Origin: Janthinobacterium sp. 344
GTDB lineage: Bacteria > Pseudomonadota > Gammaproteobacteria > Burkholderiales > Burkholderiaceae_D
Reading direction: 5' to 3'
DNA length: 64,000 bases
Assembly: GCF_900112025.1 (NCBI RefSeq)
Contig: NZ_FOKL01000001.1
Coordinates: 1,045,084-1,109,083, forward strand
Shown here: in pieces, positions 17,826-25,823 of the stretch
Position numbering within the stretch: the stretch's first letter is position 1
How the letters are laid out: each line of letters starts with the position of its first letter
Made by a program: the position numbers and the translations under genes
Notes under the pieces: generated by a model
The model's database searches: none
What the model saw: the letters and a program-made list of their open reading frames with translations, nothing else
Told to the model about the DNA's origin: nothing

Positions 17826-18833
17826 ATGGACAGCATCGACCTTGAAGTTCTGAAAACCAGCGCCGGCTGGCTCGCCGCCGGGCGGCGCTGCGAACTCGTC
17901 ACCGTCATCAAGACCTGGGGCTCCAGCCCCCGCCCCGTGGGCGCCACCCTGGCCATCTGCGACGACGGCACGGTGGTCGGCTCCGTGTCCGGCGGCTGCA
18001 TCGAAGATGACCTGATCGACACGGTGCGCGTGCACGGCATCGTGCGCACGCGGCCGGAAATCGTCAGCTACGGCATCAGCGCGGACGAGGCGCACCGCTT
18101 CGGCCTGCCCTGCGGCGGCACCATCGAACTGGCCATCGAACCGCTGCATGCGGGCAGCGGCGTGGCCGAACTGCTGGCGCGCCTGGAGACCCACGAACTG
18201 GTCGAGCGCCGCCTCGACCTGCGCACCGGCGCCGTCACCCTGCGGCGCGCCGCGCCGGGCGCCGTGCTGATGCTGGACGACGACGTGCTCACCACCCAGC
18301 ACGGCCCGCGCTGGCGATTGCTGATCATCGGCGCCAGCCAGCTGTCGCGCTTCGTGGCGCAAATCGCCACGGCCATGGATTACCACGTCATCGTCTGCGA
18401 TCCGCGCGAGGAATACCGCGGCGGCTGGAACGTGCCCGGCGTGCCCCTGCTGCACGCCATGCCGGACGACCTGGTGCTGGAATTAAAACTCGACAGCCGC
18501 AGCGCCGTCGTCGCCCTCACGCACGACCCCAAGCTCGATGACCTGGCCCTGATGGAAGCATTGAAGTCGCCCGCTTTTTACGTGGGCGCCATCGGTTCGC
18601 GCGCGAATAACGCGAAGCGGCGCGAGCGGCTGCTGCAGTTCGACGTCAGCGCCGAGCAGCTGGCGCGCCTGCATGCGCCCATCGGCCTGTACATCGGCAG
18701 CAAGACGCCGGCGGAAATCGCCATTTCCATCCTGGCCGAACTGACGGCCGTGAAAAATGGCGTGCCGGCCGCGCTGCAGATCCAGCACGCGGCCGCCTTG
18801 ACGCCGCCCAGCCCTGACCTCTGCGTGCGCTGA
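17826..18833 (+). CDS. xdhC: XdhC/CoxI family molybdenum cofactor insertion protein
   Basis: This 335-aa protein has the XdhC/CoxI N-terminal domain (TWGSSPRPVGATLAI, GSVSGGCIEDDLID) and the C-terminal Rossmann-like XdhC domain (LLIIGASQLSRFVAQIA, YVGAIGSRANNAKRRERLL). In this family the protein binds and delivers (sulfurated) molybdenum cofactor to xanthine dehydrogenase-type enzymes. No xdhAB or other molybdoenzyme genes are in the window, so its partner is encoded elsewhere. It is followed by alkA 69 bp downstream on the same strand, without an obvious functional tie. Confidence 0.9.
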   Translation: MDSIDLEVLKTSAGWLAAGRRCELVTVIKTWGSSPRPVGATLAICDDGTVVGSVSGGCIEDDLIDTVRVHGIVRTRPEIVSYGISADEAHRFGLPCGGTIELAIEPLHAGSGVAELLARLETHELVERRLDLRTGAVTLRRAAPGAVLMLDDDVLTTQHGPRWRLLIIGASQLSRFVAQIATAMDYHVIVCDPREEYRGGWNVPGVPLLHAMPDDLVLELKLDSRSAVVALTHDPKLDDLALMEALKSPAFYVGAIGSRANNAKRRERLLQFDVSAEQLARLHAPIGLYIGSKTPAEIAISILAELTAVKNGVPAALQIQHAAALTPPSPDLCVR

Positions 18834-18902
18834 CGCCTGAAAGCAAGAAACAAGCTGCGCCAGCGGCGCGCCCCTGCTACCTTCCCTGATTTTTTAGCCA
18901 CC

Positions 18903-19814
18903 ATGACCCTGCTGCACTGGACCCTTCCCCTGCCCGCCGGCTATCGCCGCGACGATGTCATCGCCTTCCACAGCCGTGATGGCGAAGCCGTGGCGGAGCA
19001 AGTCACGCCCACGGGCCTGCGCAAGGGCATTCTGCTGCGCGGCGTGCCCGTGGCGCTGGACGTGGCCTTCACGGACGATGCGGCCATCTGCCGCGCCGAG
19101 ATCGACGGCGCCGCCGACCTTGAAACAGCCCTGTACGACGCGCTGCTGAACATTCTCGGCCTGCGCATCGACCCGCAGCCGTTCGCGCAACTGGCCGCCA
19201 ACGACACGCTGCTGGCGCCCCTGGTGCGGCGCAACCCGGGCCTGCGCATCGTGCAATCGGCCAGCCCGTTCGAGGCACTGACCTGGGCCATCATCGGCCA
19301 GCAGATCAACCTGCCGTTCGCCATTTCCCTGCGCCGCACTTTCATCCTGCAGGCGGGGCGCCGGCATGGCAGCGGCCTGTGGTGCTACCCGGAGGCGCGC
19401 GACGTGGCGCGGCTGGCCATCGAGGACCTGACCAGCCGCAAATTCTCGCGCGCCAAGGCGGAGACCGTGCTGCGCCTGGCGCGCCTCGTCGACGACGGCG
19501 CACTGTCGCTGGAGCTGCCCGAATCCGGCGAGGTGGCGGCCATCTCGCAATCGCTGCTGGCCGTCAAAGGCATCGGTCCGTGGACCGTCAATTACGCGCT
19601 GCTGCGCGGCTACGGCTATGCCGACTGCTCGCTGCATGGCGACGTGGCCATCCGCGCCGCCCTGCAAAAACTGCTGGGCGAAGAGGCCAAGCCGGACATG
19701 GCGCGCACGGAGCAGTGGCTGCGCCAGTATGCGCCGCACCGCACCATGGCCGCCGCCCACCTGTGGGCCAGCCTGCATGCGCCGGCAAAAAATAGTGTGG
19801 AAGAGCGGGAATAA
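18903..19814 (+). CDS. alkA: DNA-3-methyladenine glycosylase II (AlkA-like)
   Basis: This 303-aa HhH-GPD glycosylase excises alkylated bases. The helix-hairpin-helix reads LLAVKGIGPWTVNYALLRGYG, and the catalytic Asp is probably D247 in LHGDVAIRAAL, aligning with the PDD segment of E. coli AlkA. The N-terminal third (LHWTLPLPAGYRRDDVIAFH) corresponds to the AlkA N-terminal domain. No Ada methyltransferase domain is attached. Length is slightly above E. coli AlkA (282 aa). It precedes the secreted COG4315/sigma/anti-sigma group. Confidence 0.9.
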   Translation: MTLLHWTLPLPAGYRRDDVIAFHSRDGEAVAEQVTPTGLRKGILLRGVPVALDVAFTDDAAICRAEIDGAADLETALYDALLNILGLRIDPQPFAQLAANDTLLAPLVRRNPGLRIVQSASPFEALTWAIIGQQINLPFAISLRRTFILQAGRRHGSGLWCYPEARDVARLAIEDLTSRKFSRAKAETVLRLARLVDDGALSLELPESGEVAAISQSLLAVKGIGPWTVNYALLRGYGYADCSLHGDVAIRAALQKLLGEEAKPDMARTEQWLRQYAPHRTMAAAHLWASLHAPAKNSVEERE

Positions 19815-19872
19815 ACTGCGGGCGCCGCGCGTCTATCCCTTGCAAGCCCTCAAAACCCTCAAGGAGACCATC

Positions 19873-20244
19873 ATGCGCTTTACTACTGTTGCCGCCACCG
19901 CCCTTTGCACCGCCTTGTCCGCCCCGCTGGCCTTCGCCGCCGACGTCATGCCCTCCAACGGCATGCTGGTCAATGCCAGCGGCATGACCGTGTACGTGTT
20001 CGACAAGGATGTCGCCGATAGCGGCAAGAGCGCCTGCAGCGGCGGCTGCCTGGTGGCCTGGCCCGCCGTCATCGCCACCGAGGCGGCCCCCGCCGCCCCG
20101 TATGGCAGCATCAAGCGCGACGACAACGGCGCCATGCAGCTGACCTACAAGGGCAAGCCCCTGTACCTGTACAAGGAAGACAAGAAGCCGGGCGACGTGG
20201 CGGGCGACAATTTCAAGAACGTGTGGCACGTCGTCAAGCCATAA
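19873..20244 (+). CDS. Secreted COG4315 family protein
   Basis: This 123-aa protein starts after AAGGAG and has a clean signal peptide ending in LAFAADV (about residue 23). The mature part carries two of the family's characteristic repeats, GMTVYVFDKD with a CSGGC segment followed by WPAV, and GKPLYLYKEDKKPGDV ending in NVWHVV. The two Cys in SACSGGC could form a disulfide or bind metal. The family is secreted and of unknown function, and is commonly found beside ECF sigma genes. Here the sigma factor starts 16 bp downstream, so the protein is a likely co-regulated target. Confidence 0.85.
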   Translation: MRFTTVAATALCTALSAPLAFAADVMPSNGMLVNASGMTVYVFDKDVADSGKSACSGGCLVAWPAVIATEAAPAAPYGSIKRDDNGAMQLTYKGKPLYLYKEDKKPGDVAGDNFKNVWHVVKP

Positions 20245-20259
20245 GCAAGCTGCGCCGCC

Positions 20260-20787
20260 ATGACCGCGTTCGACGACAGCCGCCAGCTGCAGGCCTGCCT
20301 GCCCGGCCTGCGCCGCTATGCGCGCGCGCTGGCCGGCGCCCTGCACGCGGACGATCTGGTGCAGGACACCGTCGAACGGGCCTGGCGCAGGCGCGATCAA
20401 TGGCAGCGCGATGGCGCGATGCGGCCCTGGCTGTTTTCCATCATGCATAACCTGCACGTGGACCAGTTGCGCCGCCCCGGCCTGGCGCTGCAGGCGCTCG
20501 ATGACGATACCCTGCTGCCGGCGCCCGAGCGGGCGCCGGGGCAAGCCATCGCCATCGGCGAAATGGATGCGGCGCTGGCCCGTTTGCCGCTGGGGCAGCG
20601 CGAAGTCATCCTGCTTGTCGCGCTGGAACAGATGCCGTACGAGCAGGTGGCGGCCACCCTGGGCATCCCCGTCGGCACCGTCATGTCGCGCCTGTCGCGC
20701 GGGCGCGAGAAACTGCGCGCGCTGCTCGATGGCCGCCCCGCCAGCGGCCAGGGCAGCGCCCCACCCACCCTGAAAGTCGTGAAATGA
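20260..20787 (+). CDS. ECF-type RNA polymerase sigma factor
   Basis: This 175-aa protein has region 2 (YARALAGALHADDLVQDTVERAW, RPWLFSIMHNLHVDQLRR) and region 4 with its helix-turn-helix (LPLGQREVILLVALEQMPYEQVAATLGIPVGTVMSRLSRGREKL). It overlaps the anti-sigma gene by four bases (ATGA) and follows the COG4315 gene. It should direct RNA polymerase to its own regulon, probably an envelope or oxidative stress set, when released by the anti-sigma factor. The inducing signal cannot be read from the sequence. Confidence 0.93.
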   Translation: MTAFDDSRQLQACLPGLRRYARALAGALHADDLVQDTVERAWRRRDQWQRDGAMRPWLFSIMHNLHVDQLRRPGLALQALDDDTLLPAPERAPGQAIAIGEMDAALARLPLGQREVILLVALEQMPYEQVAATLGIPVGTVMSRLSRGREKLRALLDGRPASGQGSAPPTLKVVK

Positions 20788-21569
20788 CTACGCAAGCCAT
20801 CAGCGAAGCGCAATTGCACGCCCTGGCCGACGGCGTCCTGCCCGAAGACCAGCGCGCCACCGTCGACGCCCACCTGCGCGCGCATCCGGACGATGCCGCC
20901 CGGGTCGAGGCGTGGCGCGCCCAGAACCGGCAATTGCGCGCCCTGTTCGACCCCGTGCTGGACGACGCCGTGCCACCGGCGCTGCTGCAGGCGGCGGCGC
21001 CGCCGGCGGCGAACGGCGCCTGGCGCCGCCACGCCATGCAGGCGGCAGCGGCTGTCGTGCTGGTGCTCGCGGGTGGCGCGGGCGGCTGGCTGCTGCGCGG
21101 CGCAGATGCCCCGGCGGCCAGCGCCAGCCCGCTCTCCCTGGCGCGCAGCGCCGCCATCGCCCACGCCGTCTACACGCCCGAAGTGCGCCACCCCGTGGAA
21201 GTGGGCGCGGAACAGGAGGCGCACCTGGTGCAATGGCTGTCGAAACGCCTGGGCAGCACATTGCAGCCGCCCGCGCTGGCGCCGCTCGGCTACCAATTGA
21301 TCGGCGGGCGCCTGCTGCCCGGCGATGGCGACGGCCCCGTGGCCCAGTTCATGTACGAGGATGGCGGCGGCAAGCGCCTGACCCTGTATGTGGCGAAAGA
21401 GCGGGCCGGCAAGCAGGAAACGGCCTTCCGCTATACGCGGGAAAAGGACCTCGGCGTGTTTTACTGGATCGACGGCCAGCTCGGCTACGCCCTCTCGGCG
21501 AACTTGCCCAAGCAGGAACTGGGCAAGATCGCCAACGCCGTGTACGCGCAGCTGGAACAGCCACGCTGA
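20784..21569 (+). CDS. Anti-sigma factor, single-pass membrane protein
   Basis: This 261-aa protein has a short cytoplasmic N-terminal domain of the anti-sigma type (LHALADGVLPEDQRATVDAH), one membrane helix (about residues 84-106, AAAAVVLVLAGGAGGWLL) and a periplasmic C-terminal domain. I see no HxxxCxxC zinc motif, so it is not a ZAS-type anti-sigma. Translational overlap with the sigma gene supports the assignment. It converges on the MFS gene at 21584, with only 14 bp between stop codons. Confidence 0.85.
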   Translation: MTTQAISEAQLHALADGVLPEDQRATVDAHLRAHPDDAARVEAWRAQNRQLRALFDPVLDDAVPPALLQAAAPPAANGAWRRHAMQAAAAVVLVLAGGAGGWLLRGADAPAASASPLSLARSAAIAHAVYTPEVRHPVEVGAEQEAHLVQWLSKRLGSTLQPPALAPLGYQLIGGRLLPGDGDGPVAQFMYEDGGGKRLTLYVAKERAGKQETAFRYTREKDLGVFYWIDGQLGYALSANLPKQELGKIANAVYAQLEQPR

Positions 21570-21583
21570 GCCAGCGCGAGCGC

Positions 21584-22804
21584 TTAGGGCAGCACGGGCG
21601 CGCGGCGCGGCGCGCGGGATCCGGCCAGATGGATCAGGCCAGCCAGCAGGCCCAGTCCAGCGCCAAAGACGGCCACGCCCGTCCAGCCGAAACGCTGCAT
21701 CAGCCAGCCGCTGACGGCCACGCCGACGGCGCCGCCGATGAAGGTGGCCGTCATGTACAGGCTATTGATGCGCCCCTGCGCGCTCGGGTCGACGGCAAAG
21801 GCGCGCGTCTGGTTGGCCACCAGCGCGGCCTGCACGCCGATGTCGAGCACGATGACGCCCATCACCAGCAAGACCAGCGACGAGGCGGCGCCCGCCAGCA
21901 GCAGGTAGGACAGCGTCACGATGGCGATGCTCAAGCCGATGACCGTGCGCGACCCCAGCCTGTCGGTGGCCCTGCCGCCCAGGGTGGCGGCCAGCGCGCC
22001 TGCCGCGCCGATGATGCCGAAGGCGCCGGCCCAGGCGCTGCCCAGATGCCAGGCGCCGTGGGCCAGCAGCGATGCCAGGTTGACCCAGAACGCGTTGAAA
22101 CACGCCCACAGCAAGGCCTGGATCAGCATCGATTCGCGCAGGGGCCGGTGCTCGCGCGCCAGTGGCCACAGCGACGCCAGCAAGCCCAGGTAGGACAGCT
22201 GGCTACCCGGTTTTCCGCGTGGCAGCAAGGCCGCCGCCGCGATCCACACGGGCACCATGAACGCCGCCTCCATGGCGTACACGGCGCGCCAGCCAAACGC
22301 TTCGCCCACCACGCCGGCCACCGTGCGGCCCAGCAGGATGCCCACCATGATGCCGCTGACGACCATGCCGACGGAACGCCCGCGCTCGCCGGGCGGCGAC
22401 ATGCTGGCGGCCAGCGGCACCAGCTGCTGCGGCACGCAGCTGACGATGCCCAGGCCAAACGATGCCCCGATCAAGGGCCAGATGCCCGGTGCCAGCGCGG
22501 CCGCCAGGGCGAACAGGCAAGCGAGCGCGATCTGCCCCAGCACCAGGAGGCGCCGGTCGTAGCGGTCGCCCAGCGGCAGCAGCAGGGCCAGTCCCGTCGC
22601 AAAGCCCAGCAGCGCCGCGCCGGCCACCAGGTTGACGGCGGCCAGGTCGACGCCGAGGCCGGACTGGATCAGCGGCAGGATGGGCTGCGTGCAATAAATA
22701 TTCGTGATCACGGCGCCGGCGATCACCGCCATCATGAGGATCTTGCCGCGCGGCGCCGATGGCACGGCGTGTACATCAACAGCGGGAATGGGCGTGGGGC
22801 GCAT
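21584..22804 (-). CDS. MFS transporter
   Basis: This 406-aa protein has about 12 hydrophobic segments and the MFS loop signature after helix 2 (LLLPLGDRYDRRLLVLG). It starts after GGAGAGCGCC. The family (DHA1-like) exports small molecules such as drugs or sugars by proton antiport; the substrate is unknown. It is divergent from the LysR gene at 22943 with a 138-bp shared control region, a typical regulator/exporter pair. Confidence 0.88.
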   Translation of the reverse strand: MRPTPIPAVDVHAVPSAPRGKILMMAVIAGAVITNIYCTQPILPLIQSGLGVDLAAVNLVAGAALLGFATGLALLLPLGDRYDRRLLVLGQIALACLFALAAALAPGIWPLIGASFGLGIVSCVPQQLVPLAASMSPPGERGRSVGMVVSGIMVGILLGRTVAGVVGEAFGWRAVYAMEAAFMVPVWIAAAALLPRGKPGSQLSYLGLLASLWPLAREHRPLRESMLIQALLWACFNAFWVNLASLLAHGAWHLGSAWAGAFGIIGAAGALAATLGGRATDRLGSRTVIGLSIAIVTLSYLLLAGAASSLVLLVMGVIVLDIGVQAALVANQTRAFAVDPSAQGRINSLYMTATFIGGAVGVAVSGWLMQRFGWTGVAVFGAGLGLLAGLIHLAGSRAPRRAPVLP

Positions 22805-22896
22805 GGCGCTCTCCTTTCAGGGTGCCGCGGCGACATGCCACGGCCAGGGAAGCCAGCTTACGTACTTGCAACCACAAAGAGAATCCCCTAAGATTG

Positions 22897-22907
22897 AGAA
22901 TCATTCT
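22897..22907. promoter_or_regulatory. Candidate operator between MFS exporter and LysR regulator
   Basis: AGAATCATTCT is a perfect 5-1-5 palindrome in the divergent intergenic region, 36 bp before the LysR start. It could be a LysR-type site. It also resembles the core of a Fur box, but the outer bases do not fit. Confidence 0.35.
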
Positions 22908-22942
22908 TCCAAATTTTGATAGGATTTACGTGAGAGCAAGCG

Positions 22943-23845
22943 ATGGATAGGCTGGAATCCATGCGCATCCTGCTGGCGGTGGTGGATGCGGGCAGCCTGT
23001 CGGCGGCCGCGCGCCGGCTCGGCATGCCGCTGGCCAGCGTCAGCCGCAAGGTGGCGGCGCTGGAGTCGCACCTCGGCACGCGCTTGCTGCACCGGACCAC
23101 GCGCCAGCTGTCGCTGACGGAGGCGGGCGGCGCCTACGTGGCCGCCTGCCGGCGCATCCTCGACGAGATCGGCGAGGCCGAGCGCGCGGCGACGGGCGAA
23201 TACATGACGCCGAAAGGCGAGCTGACGATCACGGCGCCCGTCGTCTTCGGGCGCTTGCACATCGTGCCCGTGGTGGCGGCCTTCCTCGCCCACTATCCCG
23301 AGATCGAGATCAAGCTGGTGCTCACCGACCGGGTCATGCACCTGATGGACGAGCAGGTCGACGTGGCCGTGCGCATCGGCGAACTGCCCGACAGCGGCTG
23401 CATGGCCACGCGGATCGGCACGGTGCGCCGGGTCGTCTGCGCCAGTCCCGCCTACCTGGCCAGGCATGGCACGCCTATGGCGCCGGGCGAGCTGGCCGCG
23501 CACGCCTGCGTCAGCTTCGAGGTGCTGGAATCGCGGCGCGCCTGGGACTTCGGCACGGGTAAGGCCACGCAGTCCGTGCCCGTGCATGCGCGCCTGGCCG
23601 TCAATACGGTGGATGCGGCGATCGCCGCCGCCACCCTGGGCGCGGGCCTGATCCGCGTGCTGTCGTACCAGGTCATGGATGCCCTGCGCGACGACGCGCT
23701 GCGCATCGTGCTCGCACCATTCGAAGCGGCGCCATTGCCCGTCAGCCTGCTGCACAAGGGACAAGCGCCGCTGCCCTTGAAATTGCGCGCCTTTTTTGAT
23801 TTCGTCACGCCGCTGCTGCGCGCGCGTCGGCTCAGCCTCGATTAA
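22943..23845 (+). CDS. LysR family transcriptional regulator
   Basis: This 300-aa regulator has the N-terminal winged helix (LLAVVDAGSLSAAARRLGMPLASVSRKVAALE, LGTRLLHRTTRQLSLT) and a C-terminal periplasmic-binding-like effector domain beginning GELTITAPVVFGRLHIVPVV, as in the CrgA-like subgroup. It is divergent from the MFS gene, whose expression it probably controls. The ATG at 22943 gives the normal MDRLESMRILLAVVDAG start. It converges with mug, the stop codons lying three bases apart. Confidence 0.92.
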   Translation: MDRLESMRILLAVVDAGSLSAAARRLGMPLASVSRKVAALESHLGTRLLHRTTRQLSLTEAGGAYVAACRRILDEIGEAERAATGEYMTPKGELTITAPVVFGRLHIVPVVAAFLAHYPEIEIKLVLTDRVMHLMDEQVDVAVRIGELPDSGCMATRIGTVRRVVCASPAYLARHGTPMAPGELAAHACVSFEVLESRRAWDFGTGKATQSVPVHARLAVNTVDAAIAAATLGAGLIRVLSYQVMDALRDDALRIVLAPFEAAPLPVSLLHKGQAPLPLKLRAFFDFVTPLLRARRLSLD

Positions 23846-23848
23846 GCG

Positions 23849-24370
23849 TCAGCCCAGCGCGCGCTGGAGTTGCGCATACGCCTCGACCAGCCGCTCCTGC
23901 GAATAGCCGCGATTGAGTCCGCTCGGGTTGGGCAATATCCACACGCGCGCGCCGCCGAAGCGCTCGGGCTGTTCACCCCATGCCAGCTGGCGCTGGCCCG
24001 TCATCGCCGCATACGCGGCCTTGCCCAAAAAGGCGACCCACCGCGGCCGCGCCAGCGCCAGCTTTGCCAGCAGATCCGCCGCCGCCTGGGCGAATTCTTC
24101 CGTGCCCACCTGGTCCGCGCGCTGCGTGGGACGCCCGACGGCCGCCGTCAGGCCCACGCCGAAAGCAAGCACGCTGCGGTCATCCTGCGGCGCCACCTGG
24201 TGCGGCGTGAAGCCGGCCAGGTGCAGCACGGGCCAGAAGCGGTTGCCGCGGCCGAGAAAGTGGTGGCCGGCGATGGCCGCATCCACGCCGGGATTCAGGC
24301 CGCAAAACACCACCTGCAAGCCGGGACCGAGGATATCGGGCAAACCGGGCGCCGTTGTACTGTGTGACAT
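23849..24370 (-). CDS. mug: G/U mismatch-specific DNA glycosylase
   Basis: This 173-aa protein belongs to the Mug/TDG branch of uracil-DNA glycosylases. It shows the active-site motif FCGLNPGVDAAIAGHHFLGRGNRFW (catalytic-site Asn in GLNPG) and the intercalation-loop motif LPNPSGLNR near the end. The ATG at 24370 is preceded by GGAGATC; the frame extends 15 codons further without a better site. It removes U or ethenocytosine opposite G. Length matches E. coli Mug (168 aa). Confidence 0.92.
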   Translation of the reverse strand: MSHSTTAPGLPDILGPGLQVVFCGLNPGVDAAIAGHHFLGRGNRFWPVLHLAGFTPHQVAPQDDRSVLAFGVGLTAAVGRPTQRADQVGTEEFAQAAADLLAKLALARPRWVAFLGKAAYAAMTGQRQLAWGEQPERFGGARVWILPNPSGLNRGYSQERLVEAYAQLQRALG

Positions 24371-24454
24371 GGGTGATCTCCAATGCAAGGAACTGCAGTA
24401 TAGAAGCATGCGCACGGACGCGCGGGCCGAACTCGTTTGCCGGACTTGTTTGCC

Positions 24455-24507
24455 GGGCTCACTGGCCTCGCTGGCCTCACTGGCCTCACTGGCCTCACTG
24501 GCCTAAG
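24455..24507. repeat. 9-bp tandem repeat GGCCTCACT
   Basis: Five consecutive nonamers (24455-24499: one GGGCTCACT, one GGCCTCGCT, three GGCCTCACT) are followed by a partial copy. They sit in the mug/MFS spacer and run into the stop codon of the MFS gene at 24503. Such short arrays vary in copy number by slippage. Confidence 0.85.
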
Positions 24508-25714
24508 CTGCATCACTGCGCCACTGCGCCAGCTGCAGCAGGGCCGCCAGGACAGCCACCGCCGCCGCCGCCGCGGCCAGGGTCCGGGCCGACCCGTCCA
24601 GCAGGAGCAGCGCGCCACCGGCGGCCGCGCCGATGGCGCTGCCCAGGTACAGCGCCGATTCATTGAGGGCAATGGCCAGGTTGCCGTCGCCCCGCGCCGT
24701 GCGCACGGCCAGCAGCTGCTGGTTCTGCGGCACTTGCAAGGCCCAGCCAGCCGCGCCCCACAGCGCGATCGGCGCCAGCGTCAGCCACGTCGACCAGCCG
24801 GCCGCCAGCGGCAGCGCGCCCAGGGCCAGCGCCAGCGCCAGCAGGAGGCACATGGTGAGTGTCGGTGCGGCCAGCTTGTCGGCCAGCGGCCCGACCAGGA
24901 TGCTGCCGGCGATGCCGCCCACACCCCAGGCCCACAGAAACGGCGTGACGGACAGCGCCTCGCCGTGCGCGGACCAGGCCAGCAGCGGCGCGACAAACGT
25001 GTACATGCCCAGGCTGGCAATGGCCGCCAGCAGCGACACCAGCAGGATGCGCAGCACCTGCCCGTCCGCCAGCAAGGCCAGCTTGCGGCGCAGTGACGTG
25101 GCCGAGGCGGACGACGGGGCCGGCAGCACGGGCAATTTCCACAGCAAGCCGGCCAGCGCCAGCGCACCGAGGATGGCGACCAGCCACAGGGCTGCCGTCC
25201 AGCCCAGCTGCTGCGCCAGCAGCAAACTCAAGGGCACGCCCAGCACCGTGCCACCGGCCATGCCCCCCATGATCGCGCCGATGGCCTTGCCCCTTTGCGA
25301 CGGCGCCGACACGCCCGCCGCCGCCGCGATGCCCAGCGCCAGGTAGACGCCGGCGCCGATGCCGGCCATGGCCCGCCATGCCAGCAGACTGGTGAAACCT
25401 GGTGCCAGCGCGCTGGCCCCGTTCGCCAGCACGAACACGGCCAGGGCGGCCAGCAGGCCGGAGCGCTGCGCGCGCGCCGGCAGCAAGGCCACGACCAGCG
25501 GCGAACCGAGGCCGTAGGCCAGGGTAAACGCCGTCACCAGCTGCGCGGCCATCGCCAGAGACACGGAAAACGCACCGGCGATCATCGGCATCAGGCCCGC
25601 CGTCACGTATGACGCCATGCCCAGCGCGAAGGCGCCCATGGCGATCAGGTGGACGGTGGCCGGCAGCGCGGTGCCGGCTGGCGCCGCGGCACGGAAGGAG
25701 GAAGAGTCAGACAT
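24503..25714 (-). CDS. MFS transporter, DHA1 family
   Basis: This 403-aa protein has about 12 membrane segments and resembles the AraJ/YdhP-like DHA1 exporters (FALGMASYVTAGLMPMIAGAF near the N-terminus, LAYGLGSPLVVALLPARAQRS in loop 2-3). The ATG at 25714 is preferred over a TTG two codons earlier. Its TAG stop touches a 9-bp tandem repeat. It is divergent from the HTH regulator at 25824 with an inverted repeat between them, so regulation by that protein is likely. Substrate unknown. Confidence 0.88.
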   Translation of the reverse strand: MSDSSSFRAAAPAGTALPATVHLIAMGAFALGMASYVTAGLMPMIAGAFSVSLAMAAQLVTAFTLAYGLGSPLVVALLPARAQRSGLLAALAVFVLANGASALAPGFTSLLAWRAMAGIGAGVYLALGIAAAAGVSAPSQRGKAIGAIMGGMAGGTVLGVPLSLLLAQQLGWTAALWLVAILGALALAGLLWKLPVLPAPSSASATSLRRKLALLADGQVLRILLVSLLAAIASLGMYTFVAPLLAWSAHGEALSVTPFLWAWGVGGIAGSILVGPLADKLAAPTLTMCLLLALALALGALPLAAGWSTWLTLAPIALWGAAGWALQVPQNQQLLAVRTARGDGNLAIALNESALYLGSAIGAAAGGALLLLDGSARTLAAAAAAVAVLAALLQLAQWRSDAA

Positions 25715-25756
25715 GGGCAAGCCTTCGGAAAGAAAGCAGGCATTCTGGAATACAAT

Positions 25757-25783
25757 ATAAACAATTACAATTTAACTGTTTAT
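25757..25783. promoter_or_regulatory. Candidate operator between MFS exporter and MmyB-type regulator
   Basis: A perfect 7-bp inverted repeat ATAAACA (25757-25763) and TGTTTAT (25777-25783) with a 13-bp AT-rich spacer lies in the divergent control region. Half-site centres are 20 bp apart, about two helical turns, fitting a dimeric regulator. Confidence 0.5.
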
Positions 25784-25823
25784 GCTATTACTGGCAGCAA
25801 CAGGCTCACCTGAAAGACAGCCC

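Noticed and set aside
20912-22891. 659-codon plus-strand frame across the anti-sigma and MFS genes
   Set aside because: It begins inside the anti-sigma gene, runs antisense to the transporter and is a low-complexity Arg/Gln/Ala product.
22891-22912. Fur box in front of the LysR gene
   Set aside because: Only the central AGAATCATTCT is symmetrical; the outer bases do not match the 19-bp Fur consensus. It is kept only as a generic operator candidate.
24455-24507. Possible CRISPR array
   Set aside because: The units are 9 bp and directly adjacent with no spacers; this is a plain tandem repeat. No cas genes are present.
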